Assembly: GCA_902619165.1 (NCBI GenBank) | Contig: CACNDI010000002.1 | Location: 124,001-188,000 of the forward strand | Reading direction: 5' to 3' | Length of the DNA: 64,000 nt | DNA from: an uncultured Alphaproteobacteria bacterium | Lineage (GTDB): Bacteria > Pseudomonadota > Alphaproteobacteria > Rhodobacterales > Rhodobacteraceae | In this document: piece by piece, positions 27,018 to 35,628 of the stretch | Layout of the letters: every line of letters begins with the position of its first letter | Position numbering within the stretch: position 1 is the stretch's first letter | Notes under the pieces: model-generated | What the model was told of the DNA's origin: nothing | The model's database searches: none | What the model saw: only the letters and a program-made list of their open reading frames with translations | Made by a program: the position numbers and the translations under genes

Positions 27018-27944
27018 ATGAAAATATTGGTTTTGGCAGAAATTAGTAACGGTGAGCTAGCCGAGGATCAAACCAGCAAAACTGTTTCAGCAGCAGCTGC
27101 TTTAGGCCAAGTTGATGTTCTATGTGCTTCTAACAATTGCTCCGATGCATCAACAAAGATAGCGAAAATGGAGCACGTAGAGAATGTCTATGTACTAGAA
27201 GATGAGCTTTTTGCTCAAGGCCTTGCTGAGAGCTACAGCGAGACTTTGCTTGATACAATAAACTCATACTCTCACGTATTTGCGCCTTCGAGTTCCTTTG
27301 GGAAAAATGTTCTACCTAGGATTGGTGGTATGTTGGATGTAATGGTCATATCAGATGTATCTAAAGTTATCTCTGAGGATACTTTTGAACGCCCAGTTTA
27401 TGCGGGTAATGCAATACAGACAGTACAGTCCGTTGATAAAGTGAAATTGATCTCAGTTAGAACCAGTAACTATAGCGCTGTACCCTCGACAGGTAGTGCG
27501 AATATAAAAAAAATAGACTGTAAAGGTAATAATCCACTTACTACTTTCATAGAAAACAAAATGCAAACAAGTGATAGGCCTGAACTAACTTCAGCAAAAG
27601 TGGTTGTGTCTGGAGGAAGAGGTGTTGGAAGTAAAGAAAATTTTGAAATAATTGAAGGTCTTGCCGACAAACTAGGAGCGGCCGTGGGTGCTAGCAGAGC
27701 AGCGGTGGACTCTGGTTTTGCTCCTAATGATTGGCAAGTTGGACAAACTGGTAAGGTAGTTGCACCCGATTTATATGTAGCAGTTGGAATATCTGGTGCG
27801 ATACAGCACTTAGCGGGAATGAAAGACAGTAAAGTAATTGTAGCTATAAACAAAGATGAGGAGGCTCCAATATTTCAGGTTGCTGATTTTGGACTAGTTG
27901 ATGATCTTTTTAAAGCAGTGCCGGAAATAGAAAAGAAAGTCTAA
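27018..27944 (+). CDS. etfA: Electron transfer flavoprotein alpha subunit
   Basis: Holds the FAD of the ETF dimer. The 308-residue protein starts MKILVLAEIS and carries the C-terminal FAD-binding domain with VVSGGRGVG (about residue 195), GASRAAVDSG, QVGQTGK.VAPDLYVAVGISG and IVAINKDEEAPIF. An open frame extends 13 codons further into etfB, but GGAGGA at 27005-27010, 7 bases before ATG 27018, fixes the start. It is the last gene of the HIG1-adenosyltransferase-etfBA run. Confidence 0.97.
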   Translation: MKILVLAEISNGELAEDQTSKTVSAAAALGQVDVLCASNNCSDASTKIAKMEHVENVYVLEDELFAQGLAESYSETLLDTINSYSHVFAPSSSFGKNVLPRIGGMLDVMVISDVSKVISEDTFERPVYAGNAIQTVQSVDKVKLISVRTSNYSAVPSTGSANIKKIDCKGNNPLTTFIENKMQTSDRPELTSAKVVVSGGRGVGSKENFEIIEGLADKLGAAVGASRAAVDSGFAPNDWQVGQTGKVVAPDLYVAVGISGAIQHLAGMKDSKVIVAINKDEEAPIFQVADFGLVDDLFKAVPEIEKKV

Positions 27945-27967
27945 TTATGAAGGCAAAATGTTCAATC

Positions 27968-28001
27968 AGTGATTATATGGAAAATCACTTTTGCAAAAGT
28001 G
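27968..28001. terminator. Possible bidirectional hairpin between etfA and rapZ
   Basis: Two overlapping inverted repeats lie at the convergent gene ends: AGTGATT (27968-27974) with AATCACT (27983-27989), and the perfect 16-bp palindrome CACTTTTGCAAAAGTG (27986-28001) inside the last rapZ codons. Neither has a long T tract, so termination is only a possibility. Confidence 0.3.
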
Positions 28002-28839
28002 TGTGTAAAATCTTCACGTCACAATTCTTTAATAATAGATAATTATACAGCTGCTCAGCAACAAACACAGATCTATGTTGGCCTCCAGTACAACCAAGGC
28101 CTATTGATAGATATGATTTACCTTCCCTTTCAAAGGCAGGTATAACGACGGATATCATCTGAAATAAATTTTTTTTAAAGGTTGCCCAACTCTTATCTTT
28201 GTTTAGGTATTTTTTAACTGCCTCATCAGTCCCATTCAAATTTTTCAAATCCTCCACCCAGTTTGGATTCTTCAAAAACCTGCAGTCAAAAATCATGTCC
28301 ATTCCTGTGGGATAACCTATACTGAAAGAAAAAGATTGCACCATAATTTGTATATTTCTGTTATTTGTTGCCGAAAAAATAGACCCCAATTTCAATCTTA
28401 GCTCATTGGGACTAGTGTTACTGGTGTCTAAAACAAAGTCCGCTTTTTCCCTAAGAGGAGCAATTAATTTGAGCTCTTTCTTTATTGATAGTTCAAGATT
28501 ATTTTCACCAGCAACAGGGTGAGGTCTTCTAGATAAACTAAATCTTTTTATTAAAATTTCTAAACTACACTCTAAGAATAAGATAACCACCCGAGATTTT
28601 GATAATGTCTTCCAGTTATTAATCTCTCTCATTAATTTTTGAACAGAAAAACTCTTCGACCTTAAGTCTAAACCTATGGCTAATGGCTTGTCTTCTAAGT
28701 TTGTAGAAGCTACCTGAGGTATTAAATGAACAGGCACATTGTCGAGCGTATCAAACCCTTGATCATCTAGTATATGGATAACAGTGGTCCTTCCAGCACC
28801 AGACTGCCCTATAACTAAAATTAATTCATGCTTGTTCAC
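27985..28839 (-). CDS. rapZ: RNase adapter / P-loop ATPase RapZ
   Basis: In enterobacteria RapZ directs RNase E to the small RNA GlmZ and so controls amino-sugar synthesis; in alphaproteobacteria its role is less clear. The 284-residue protein has Walker A GQSGAGRTT (residues 11-19), then LDNVPVHLIP, FLECSLEILIKRFSLSRRPHP, SFSIGYPTGMDMIFDCRFLKNP (split as SFSIGYP and MDMIFDCRFLKNP), and the C-terminal GCTGGQHRSVFV. In related genomes it sits in a chvI-chvG-hprK-rapZ-PTS cluster; here none of those flank it. Confidence 0.94.
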   Translation of the reverse strand: MNKHELILVIGQSGAGRTTVIHILDDQGFDTLDNVPVHLIPQVASTNLEDKPLAIGLDLRSKSFSVQKLMREINNWKTLSKSRVVILFLECSLEILIKRFSLSRRPHPVAGENNLELSIKKELKLIAPLREKADFVLDTSNTSPNELRLKLGSIFSATNNRNIQIMVQSFSFSIGYPTGMDMIFDCRFLKNPNWVEDLKNLNGTDEAVKKYLNKDKSWATFKKNLFQMISVVIPAFEREGKSYLSIGLGCTGGQHRSVFVAEQLYNYLLLKNCDVKILHTLLQK

Positions 28840-29048
28840 CAGCAGTTTACCTTCTATTTCATTTTTATTTTACACCAACGGACAAGTTTAGAAAAAAATT
28901 AGACAACGGCAACTAACGACGATGTGTTTTTAATTGTTTTTTTACTTTATTTGTGATTTACAAAATATTGTAACAATGTGTAACAGTCAAACGGAAGCAG
29001 ACTTTGTGATGCTATCAGACAGAACGGGAGTATCGTAAAATTAGTAAC

Positions 29049-30587
29049 GTGTACAAAAATCTAAATGAAATTGAGCTAGTCGAAGAGGCCATTAAGAATA
29101 GCGAAGGCAAGTTAGGGAAAGGCGGTTCTTTAATCGTGTTTACCGGGGAAAAGACCGGGAGATCACCTAAAGACAAGCATGTGGTGAGGGAAAAAAACAC
29201 ACAAGAGAAAATTTGGTGGGAAAACAATCGGCCAATGACGCCTGATCATTTTAACATACTTCATGAGGATATGTTAGCACATCAAAAAGGAAAAAGGTGT
29301 TACTCACAAGATTTACAAGCTTCAATGAACACAAATGAGTTTTTCAATATTGAAGTTACTACAGAATTAGCTTGGCACAGTTTATTTATAAGACATTTAC
29401 TGAAAGTTCCATCGGGGGAGTCGCGCAATGATTTTAAGCCCGACTTCAAAATTTTAAATTGTCCTTCTTTTTTTTCCAACCCTGATCGGCATGGTTGTGT
29501 ATCAAAGACAACTATTGCTATAAGTTTTGAAAAAAAGCTCGTTCTTATTTGTGGTACTGGGTACGCAGGTGAGAACAAGAAGTCCGTTTTTACACTTTTA
29601 AACTTTTTACTTCCTGAAAGATCTACAATGCCAATGCATTGCTCTGCAAACCACAATATTTCAAACGAAAATGACGTAGCATTGTTCTTTGGTTTGTCGG
29701 GAACAGGGAAGACAACCCTTTCGGCAGACCCAGAAAGAGTTTTGATCGGTGATGATGAACATGGTTGGAGTGACACAGGAGTATTCAATATTGAGGGCGG
29801 TTGTTACGCAAAAACCATTAATTTAAGTTATGAGGATGAGCCACAAATTTTCTCAACCACCGAAAAATTTTCTACAGTAATTGAAAACATGAACTACGAT
29901 CCAAGCGATCGATCACTTAAATTTTCAGACTCTTCTATTACAGAAAACATGAGATGTGCCTACCCGATTTCTTATATTAATAATTCATCAAAATCTGGAT
30001 ATGGCGGAGCTCCTAAAAATATAATTTTGTTAACATGCGATGCTTTCGGCGTATTACCTCCTGTTGCTAAACTTACAGCAGCCGAGGCGATTTTCTATTT
30101 CCTCTCTGGTTTTACATCGAAGGTTGCCGGAACTGAAGAGGGGATCAAGGAACCTGTTCCCACTTTCTCAACTTGTTTTGGTGCGCCGTTCATGCCTCAA
30201 AAACCAGAAGTATACGGAAAACTGTTATGGAGCAAAATTCATAGCACAAAACCTATCTGTTGGTTGCTTAATACGGGATGGAGCGGTGGCAGCTATGGAA
30301 AAGGGAAAAGGATATCAATAGAGTTAACTCGAAAGATTCTAAAGTTTATTTTAAGCAACAAAAAAAACTTACAGACGCGGAATGACCAGTTTTTTAATTT
30401 TTGTGTCCCGATTGAAATAGATGGTGTTCCTAAAAACTTACTCAACCCTAGGGAGAACTGGGCAAATGCAAGTGATTATGATAGGTCGGCGACTAACCTA
30501 AGATTAATGTTTGTGAATAACTTTCAACAGTTTTCTTCAATTAATGAAAAGGTCGATAGTGTTTACAATCGCTTAAAAAATGACTAA
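29049..30587 (+). CDS. pckA: Phosphoenolpyruvate carboxykinase (ATP), 5' end disturbed
   Basis: Converts oxaloacetate and ATP to phosphoenolpyruvate, the entry to gluconeogenesis. The 512 readable residues include TGRSPKDKHVVRE, PMHCSANHNIS, the kinase-1a loop GLSGTGKTT (about residue 220), the metal site GDDEHGWSD, and FGAPFMPQKPEVYG. The frame starts at GTG 29049, but homology to the family N-terminus continues upstream (residues KISNVYKNL), and about 25 residues are missing. An ATG at 28976 in another frame encodes MCNSQTEADFVMLSDRTGVS, which resembles the missing part. Removing one T near 29036 would join the two. So the gene is either frameshifted or shortened. Internal catalytic residues are intact. 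Confidence 0.93.
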   Translation: MYKNLNEIELVEEAIKNSEGKLGKGGSLIVFTGEKTGRSPKDKHVVREKNTQEKIWWENNRPMTPDHFNILHEDMLAHQKGKRCYSQDLQASMNTNEFFNIEVTTELAWHSLFIRHLLKVPSGESRNDFKPDFKILNCPSFFSNPDRHGCVSKTTIAISFEKKLVLICGTGYAGENKKSVFTLLNFLLPERSTMPMHCSANHNISNENDVALFFGLSGTGKTTLSADPERVLIGDDEHGWSDTGVFNIEGGCYAKTINLSYEDEPQIFSTTEKFSTVIENMNYDPSDRSLKFSDSSITENMRCAYPISYINNSSKSGYGGAPKNIILLTCDAFGVLPPVAKLTAAEAIFYFLSGFTSKVAGTEEGIKEPVPTFSTCFGAPFMPQKPEVYGKLLWSKIHSTKPICWLLNTGWSGGSYGKGKRISIELTRKILKFILSNKKNLQTRNDQFFNFCVPIEIDGVPKNLLNPRENWANASDYDRSATNLRLMFVNNFQQFSSINEKVDSVYNRLKND

Positions 30588-31278
30588 CACTATGCGCCTA
30601 ATTGGATTAGACGGTACCTCTTCTGGCTGGATTGCATCAATAGGAAACTCAAGAGACAGGTGTTTATCTACCGTAAAATTTTCTGAAGACCTGAATAAAC
30701 TTTATTGCGACTACCCTGAAAGTTTAATAGTGATAGATATGCCAATCGAGTTAAATAAAAAAAACTACTTACGAACATGTGACGTTTTGGCAAAGAAATA
30801 TCTAGGAAAAGCTTTTCAATCCTCGATATTTATTCCGCCGTTAAAGAGAGTTCTTAAATGCGATACTTATCAAGAAGCGAATGAGCTTAGCAAGAAAATA
30901 ACAGGAAAAGGTTTATCAAAGCAATCGTGGCACTTAAAAAGTAAAATTAGCGAGGTACAAAAAATTTCTAAGTTATCTAAAAAAGTTTACGAGGGCCATC
31001 CCGAGTGCAGTTTCAAAATGCTAAAAAAGGAACCTTTAAAGGCAAAAAAAAAGTCAGTATCAGGAATTTTTGAAAGATTAGATCTCTTAGAAAGAGAAGG
31101 TTTAGATCCTTTATCAGTGAACTTGAAGTTAGAAAATAATTCCTCAATAAAGATCGATGATGTTTTGGACTCTATGGTTCTATTCGTAACGGCGTTAAGG
31201 ATAGTTGAAGGAAATTATTTATGTCTAGAAAAAATAGAAATTACGGATAGTGATAATAATGGCAAAATTTATATATAA
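30580..31278 (+). CDS. DUF429 family protein (predicted RNase H-like fold)
   Basis: A 232-residue protein of unknown function. The family pattern is clear: GLDGTSSGW at the N-terminus, VIDMPIEL with an acidic residue (about residue 53), R-T-CD-LAKKYLGKAFQSSIF, the block SKQSWHLKSKISEVQKIS, and EGHPECSF. DUF429 proteins are thought to have an RNase H-like fold, and these spaced acidic residues could bind metal, but no activity is established. Its start overlaps the end of pckA by 8 bp, so the two are probably translationally coupled. Confidence 0.8.
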   Translation: MTNTMRLIGLDGTSSGWIASIGNSRDRCLSTVKFSEDLNKLYCDYPESLIVIDMPIELNKKNYLRTCDVLAKKYLGKAFQSSIFIPPLKRVLKCDTYQEANELSKKITGKGLSKQSWHLKSKISEVQKISKLSKKVYEGHPECSFKMLKKEPLKAKKKSVSGIFERLDLLEREGLDPLSVNLKLENNSSIKIDDVLDSMVLFVTALRIVEGNYLCLEKIEITDSDNNGKIYI

Positions 31279-31327
31279 AATTAATTTGAAATTATCGCCA
31301 AAACTAACATATAACATTAAGGTGCTT

Positions 31328-31333
31328 AAGGAG
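31328..31333 (+). promoter_or_regulatory. Strong ribosome binding site supporting the GTG start of mcd
   Basis: AAGGAG lies 8 bases before GTG 31342. It decides the start of methylsuccinyl-CoA dehydrogenase in favour of the long form that keeps the N-terminal extension. Confidence 0.6.
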
Positions 31334-31341
31334 TAATCACA

Positions 31342-33021
31342 GTGAATATATCTACGCCAGTTGATGATAAAATGAATAATGACTTTGTGATCGATGATGG
31401 AGAGATTATCAAAAAATCACTAGCAGTCGCTAAAAAATTAGAGGTTTACCTAGACGAGTTAAAGGTTGTAGTCAAAAATAGTTTTAGTAATTCAAAAGAA
31501 GACAACAAGTATCAAAGCAAGCTACACGGGCTCGCATGGGTAGCAACATACGTTGAAGCCTTAAAGCAAATGTCCATATGGGCCGATGAACTCTATAAGA
31601 GCCGAAACTTTAAAAAAGCTGAACGAACAATATTAATTTTGAGCTTTAACGAATATTTAAACCAGCTTTTTGGTGGTATAATGATGTCTCAAAACGAAAT
31701 TATCAGGCCTGTGGACCTTGATTACAAAAAAGTGGCGCTTGAGAAATTAGACTGTGAAGATGTTTTATTCTTTAGAGATGAAATTGATGTCGATTATCTA
31801 AGATCACAATTAATTGAACTTATTACTAGAAATGAAGGCACTTCCTTTATTGGTAACGATGGTTTAAATGAAGATCAAACAATGATCAGACAAGAATTTT
31901 ATAAGTTTGCTAAAGAAAAAATAGAACCATTTGCACATGAGTGGCATCTTAAAGATGAGCTTATACCCTTAAGTATAATTGAAGAACTCGCTGACTTGGG
32001 TGTATTTGGGTTAACCATTCCAGAGGAGTTTGGAGGCACTGGTCTTGACAAAATCACAATGTGTGTTGTTTCTGAGGAGCTTTCAAGAGGTTACATCGGT
32101 GTTGGAAGCCTCGCTACTAGGACCGACATTGCATCTGAGTTGATCCTCTGCGGCGGTTCTATAGAACAGAAAGAACGTTGGTTACCAAAAATATCGTCTG
32201 GTGAAATTATGCCAACAGCAGTTTTCACAGAACCAAATACTGGATCAGATCTAGGTAATCTACAGACACGCGCTACTTTGAACGGTGAAGAATATAGTAT
32301 TACAGGAAACAAAACATGGATAACGCATGCATCCAGAGCCAACCTAATGACTTTATTAGCTCGCTCAGACAGGAACAAAGGTGGCTATAAAGGCTTGTCG
32401 ATGTTTCTGGCACCAAAATCACCCGGGGAAGATAATGATGATTTTCCTGATCAGGGTATAAAGGGTGGAGAGATCGAAGTTTTAGGTTACAGAGGAATGA
32501 AGGAGTATGAAGTAAGTTTTGATGATTTTAGGGTCGATAAAAAGAACTTACTTGGAGAAGAGGAAGGGAAAGGTTTTACACAATTGATGGAAACATTCGA
32601 AAGTGCTCGTATTCAAACGGCTGCGAGAGCAATCGGTGTCGCCAAAAATGCCTTTGACTTGGGCCTCAAGTATGCTGATGAACGAAGTCAATTTGGACAA
32701 AAGATTATTAAATTTCCTCGGGTCAGGGATAAATTAGTAAATATGGCTGTCGAAATAATGGTCGCTAAGCAACTTACTTATTTCTCAGCAAGAGCTAAGG
32801 ATGATGGTAAAAGATGTGACTTAGAAGCAGGAATGGCGAAGTTGTTGGCGGCTAGGGTTGCTTGGACAGCAGCCGACAATTCCTTGCAAATCCATGGAGG
32901 AAATGGCTTTGCCCTTGAATATCAAATAAGCCGCGTACTTTGTGATGCGCGAATACTCAACATTTTTGAAGGTGCTGCAGAAATTCAAGCCCAAGTTATA
33001 GCAAAGCGTATCTTAAATTAA
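31342..33021 (+). CDS. mcd: (2S)-methylsuccinyl-CoA dehydrogenase
   Basis: Oxidises methylsuccinyl-CoA to mesaconyl-CoA in the ethylmalonyl-CoA pathway and passes electrons to ETF. The 559-residue protein is an acyl-CoA dehydrogenase with an N-terminal extension of about 160 residues. That extension contains LHGLAWVATYVEALKQM and is characteristic of Mcd; ordinary acyl-CoA dehydrogenases are about 380 residues. The catalytic domain has FTEPNTGSDLG, GNKTWITHA, the FAD motif RSQFGQKI and the active-site region NIFEGAAEIQ. Another long acyl-CoA dehydrogenase (for example DmdC) is the main alternative, but its extension differs. etfBA lie 4 kb upstream. The 3' end overlaps recO by 4 bp. Confidence 0.9.
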   Translation: MNISTPVDDKMNNDFVIDDGEIIKKSLAVAKKLEVYLDELKVVVKNSFSNSKEDNKYQSKLHGLAWVATYVEALKQMSIWADELYKSRNFKKAERTILILSFNEYLNQLFGGIMMSQNEIIRPVDLDYKKVALEKLDCEDVLFFRDEIDVDYLRSQLIELITRNEGTSFIGNDGLNEDQTMIRQEFYKFAKEKIEPFAHEWHLKDELIPLSIIEELADLGVFGLTIPEEFGGTGLDKITMCVVSEELSRGYIGVGSLATRTDIASELILCGGSIEQKERWLPKISSGEIMPTAVFTEPNTGSDLGNLQTRATLNGEEYSITGNKTWITHASRANLMTLLARSDRNKGGYKGLSMFLAPKSPGEDNDDFPDQGIKGGEIEVLGYRGMKEYEVSFDDFRVDKKNLLGEEEGKGFTQLMETFESARIQTAARAIGVAKNAFDLGLKYADERSQFGQKIIKFPRVRDKLVNMAVEIMVAKQLTYFSARAKDDGKRCDLEAGMAKLLAARVAWTAADNSLQIHGGNGFALEYQISRVLCDARILNIFEGAAEIQAQVIAKRILN

Positions 33022-33752
33022 AGCTTATTGAGTAATAATATCCTATTTCTCAATCTGAAAAAATGGTCTGTTTGGAACCCTTTTACCGGGTGCAAATACT
33101 TTTTTATAAAATATTCAGTAAGTTTTAAACCATTTTCCAAATCGGCTATAGATAAAATTTTTTCCGACTTCCTGTTTCCTAAAAAATCTGGGAGTACTAG
33201 CAATTTTTTTTCCCATCCAATGCTTGATTTACTTGAAACAGCACAACCACTCTTCGGGGATACGAACTTTAAGTCTTTTTTTGAACCACTCACTACACAC
33301 TTAGCTAAATCAAGCCCAAATCCAAGACTTGTTAATAATTGTAACTCCCATTCTACATACCTTTTTAACTTCTCTTTAATGCTGTGTTCCCCTTCAACAC
33401 ACATAATTGTTTGGTGATATAGATCATCGAAATCGACTCTTTCTGGTAAAAATGAGGAGCAAAGAACACAAATCAAGTTAAAAATTTCCAATCCAATTCG
33501 CTCTTCACTAATTATATGGTATCTTGATTTTATCAATTCGACCTTAAAAGTACCGAGGCTTTCTTCAAATCTCGAGTTCCAAGTTAAAAATAGTTGATTT
33601 CCAGGCTGGATAACAGATTTACTCTTTTTGTTAAATGCACCTCTTACTAAACCCACCCTTCGACCAAAAGACACTGTAAATACATTTATTAGAGCTGAAG
33701 TCTCACCATACGCCCTTGCGTCTAAAAGAAGTCCTTCCCCTTGCCATTGCAT
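33018..33752 (-). CDS. recO: DNA repair protein RecO
   Basis: Anneals single strands and loads RecA with RecR. The 244-residue protein opens with the OB-fold WQGEGLLLDARAYGETSALINVF and GLVRGA, and continues in a helical domain with WELQLLTSLGFGLDL and FVSPKSGCAVS, patterns usual in alphaproteobacterial RecO. It ends the long minus-strand operon and overlaps the convergent mcd by 4 bp. Confidence 0.92.
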   Translation of the reverse strand: MQWQGEGLLLDARAYGETSALINVFTVSFGRRVGLVRGAFNKKSKSVIQPGNQLFLTWNSRFEESLGTFKVELIKSRYHIISEERIGLEIFNLICVLCSSFLPERVDFDDLYHQTIMCVEGEHSIKEKLKRYVEWELQLLTSLGFGLDLAKCVVSGSKKDLKFVSPKSGCAVSSKSSIGWEKKLLVLPDFLGNRKSEKILSIADLENGLKLTEYFIKKYLHPVKGFQTDHFFRLRNRILLLNKL

Positions 33753-33755
33753 TTT

Positions 33756-34082
33756 TTACAATCCTTGCTTCAGAAAAAGGCCATTCAAGTCAAAGTCTTT
33801 TGATACCACCTCAATAAGCCATAGGTCAGTATCTATATCTGACTGTTTCCTGAAAAACTCTTTAATACTTGATTCTGTGAAAGTACTAAGAAATTTAATT
33901 TTTTTACCCTCATTATAGTCATTAACCCTATGATAGACATCATATAGGCCCTTACCCTTATCATGTTTTACAAAAATTGCTCCTGCGTCACCATCACCTT
34001 TACGCTCAATGTAGACCGAAATTCCTTTTCGTTCCAGACTCCATCGAATTGTGTCCACAATCATCTTGGCTTTTAAATTCAT
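33756..34082 (-). CDS. DUF1491 family protein
   Basis: A 108-residue alphaproteobacterial protein of unknown function. Recognisable features are a helix, GISVYIERKGDGDAGAIFVKHDKG (GDGDAGAIFVK core), a beta-rich centre, and the DLWLIEVVSKDFD segment near the end. It lies between era and recO, its usual place in this group, with almost no spacing on either side. That suggests a link to ribosome maturation or repair, but the position may simply be inherited. Confidence 0.75.
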   Translation of the reverse strand: MNLKAKMIVDTIRWSLERKGISVYIERKGDGDAGAIFVKHDKGKGLYDVYHRVNDYNEGKKIKFLSTFTESSIKEFFRKQSDIDTDLWLIEVVSKDFDLNGLFLKQGL

Positions 34083-34946
34083 TTAATTCTTAACTCGATT
34101 TTTTATCTTCAGTCGAATAAAAAGGTGTACTTTACTTTTTAAAAATTTCTGCATATCCAGTCTTGCTTGCACAGATATCATTTTTATGGACTTGCCTTCC
34201 TTTCCTAAAATTATAGGCTTATAGCTCTTTTTATTTAACCAAATAGTCTGGTATACTTTCAGTGATTTATTAGCGCTAGCTTCAATATAATCGGTCTTTA
34301 TTTCCAAATTATATGGTATTTCTTCATGAATAAACTCAAAGACTTTCTCTCTTGTTAGTTCCGATAGAAAATTTTTTTTACTTATATTACTTTTATAGGT
34401 CTTATGGAACAGCCATTCGTTAGAATATGCCTGTTTTTCTAACCAGTTCAAAAATCTTTCCATACCCGACTTTTTACTCAAAGAAATAAAGAACGTTTCA
34501 TCAAAATTGATAACACCATTTATTTTCTTAGTAATCTCAAAAAGATTTACCTTCTCAATGCAGTCAATCTTATTGATAATGAGAATCTTTTTCCTAAATT
34601 TATTCTCATTGTTATTCAGCCAGTTTCTAAACTCATCACCTATAGATTGGCTTTTTTTCGTGTTATCAACCATGTAAATAAACACATCTACATTTTCAGC
34701 AACCGTTTTGAACGTTTCGGAAATTCGAATATTTTTTTCTATTTTATTCAATCCAGGAGTATCAAAAAATATTAGTTGGCTATTATCTTTTGTGATAACT
34801 CCAGTGGTGTTCCTCTGGGTAGTCTGCGCTTTCCGTGACACAATAGAGACTTTTTCTCCAACAAGAGAGTTCAACAAAGTACTTTTTCCAACATTAGGTT
34901 TTCCAACAATTAGCGCTTTCAGTAGCTTTCTTTGATAATCACTCAT
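34083..34946 (-). CDS. era: GTPase Era
   Basis: Binds 16S rRNA and couples 30S assembly to growth. The 287-residue protein has G1 GKPNVGKST (residues 16-24), G3 DTPG, G4 NKID and a C-terminal KH domain with the GKEGKSIKMISVQARLDMQKF pattern (GKEGKSIK core). The effector loop contains RNTTGVI. It overlaps rnc by 8 bp and abuts the DUF1491 gene. Confidence 0.96.
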   Translation of the reverse strand: MSDYQRKLLKALIVGKPNVGKSTLLNSLVGEKVSIVSRKAQTTQRNTTGVITKDNSQLIFFDTPGLNKIEKNIRISETFKTVAENVDVFIYMVDNTKKSQSIGDEFRNWLNNNENKFRKKILIINKIDCIEKVNLFEITKKINGVINFDETFFISLSKKSGMERFLNWLEKQAYSNEWLFHKTYKSNISKKNFLSELTREKVFEFIHEEIPYNLEIKTDYIEASANKSLKVYQTIWLNKKSYKPIILGKEGKSIKMISVQARLDMQKFLKSKVHLFIRLKIKNRVKN

Positions 34947-35628
34947 TAATATTGCTAATCTTTTTTAAAATTAGTTCAGCTGCTTTTGTTTCTGCCATTC
35001 TTTTGGTCGAGCCATTACCTACGGCCTTTAAGCCTGTCTCCAATGAGACTTCAACACAAAAATCAGGGTCATGATCTGGTCCAGTTCTAGATATTTGTCT
35101 ATATATTGGTGGTTCTTGCCCTTTAGATTGTAATAATTCCTGTAATGCAGTTTTCGCATGTGCCTCTATATCTCTAACAATATCAATCTGCTTTTTCCAA
35201 ATCTTAAGAACTATCTCTTTGGAGATCTTCAAACCTGAATCCAAGAAAATAGCGGCTATCAAGGCTTCCACTGCATTTCCTAATATCTTGTCTTTTTGAC
35301 GATTGCTAGTACGCTTTACTGATTTACCTAAAGTCAATAAATTTTCTAGTCCAATTTCTTTTGCAATAAGAGCACACGTTTCTTTCTTAACAAGATAGTT
35401 GTAGTAAGTTGCAATTTGGCCTTCAGTAGAATTAGGGTTTAGCCTTAGTAACTCTTCTGCTATTATTAAACCGAGAACTCTATCTCCTAAGAATTCCAAC
35501 CTCTCGTTATTAGTTTTGCTTGATTTTCTGGCAGAGGAGTGTGTGAGTGCTTCATCCAAAAGTCTATTATTCTTAAACTGATAGTTTAATAGCCTACAAA
35601 TTTCTTTTTGATGATGATTGATTTTCAC
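34939..35628 (-). CDS. rnc: Ribonuclease III
   Basis: Cleaves double-stranded RNA, including rRNA precursors. The 229-residue protein has the catalytic signature NERLEFLGDRVLGL (about residue 41), the second acidic cluster around AVEALIAAIFLDSG, and a C-terminal double-stranded RNA-binding domain with a final AETKAAELIL helix. It overlaps lepB by 4 bp and era by 8 bp, the classic lepB-rnc-era cluster. Confidence 0.97.
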   Translation of the reverse strand: MKINHHQKEICRLLNYQFKNNRLLDEALTHSSARKSSKTNNERLEFLGDRVLGLIIAEELLRLNPNSTEGQIATYYNYLVKKETCALIAKEIGLENLLTLGKSVKRTSNRQKDKILGNAVEALIAAIFLDSGLKISKEIVLKIWKKQIDIVRDIEAHAKTALQELLQSKGQEPPIYRQISRTGPDHDPDFCVEVSLETGLKAVGNGSTKRMAETKAAELILKKISNINE

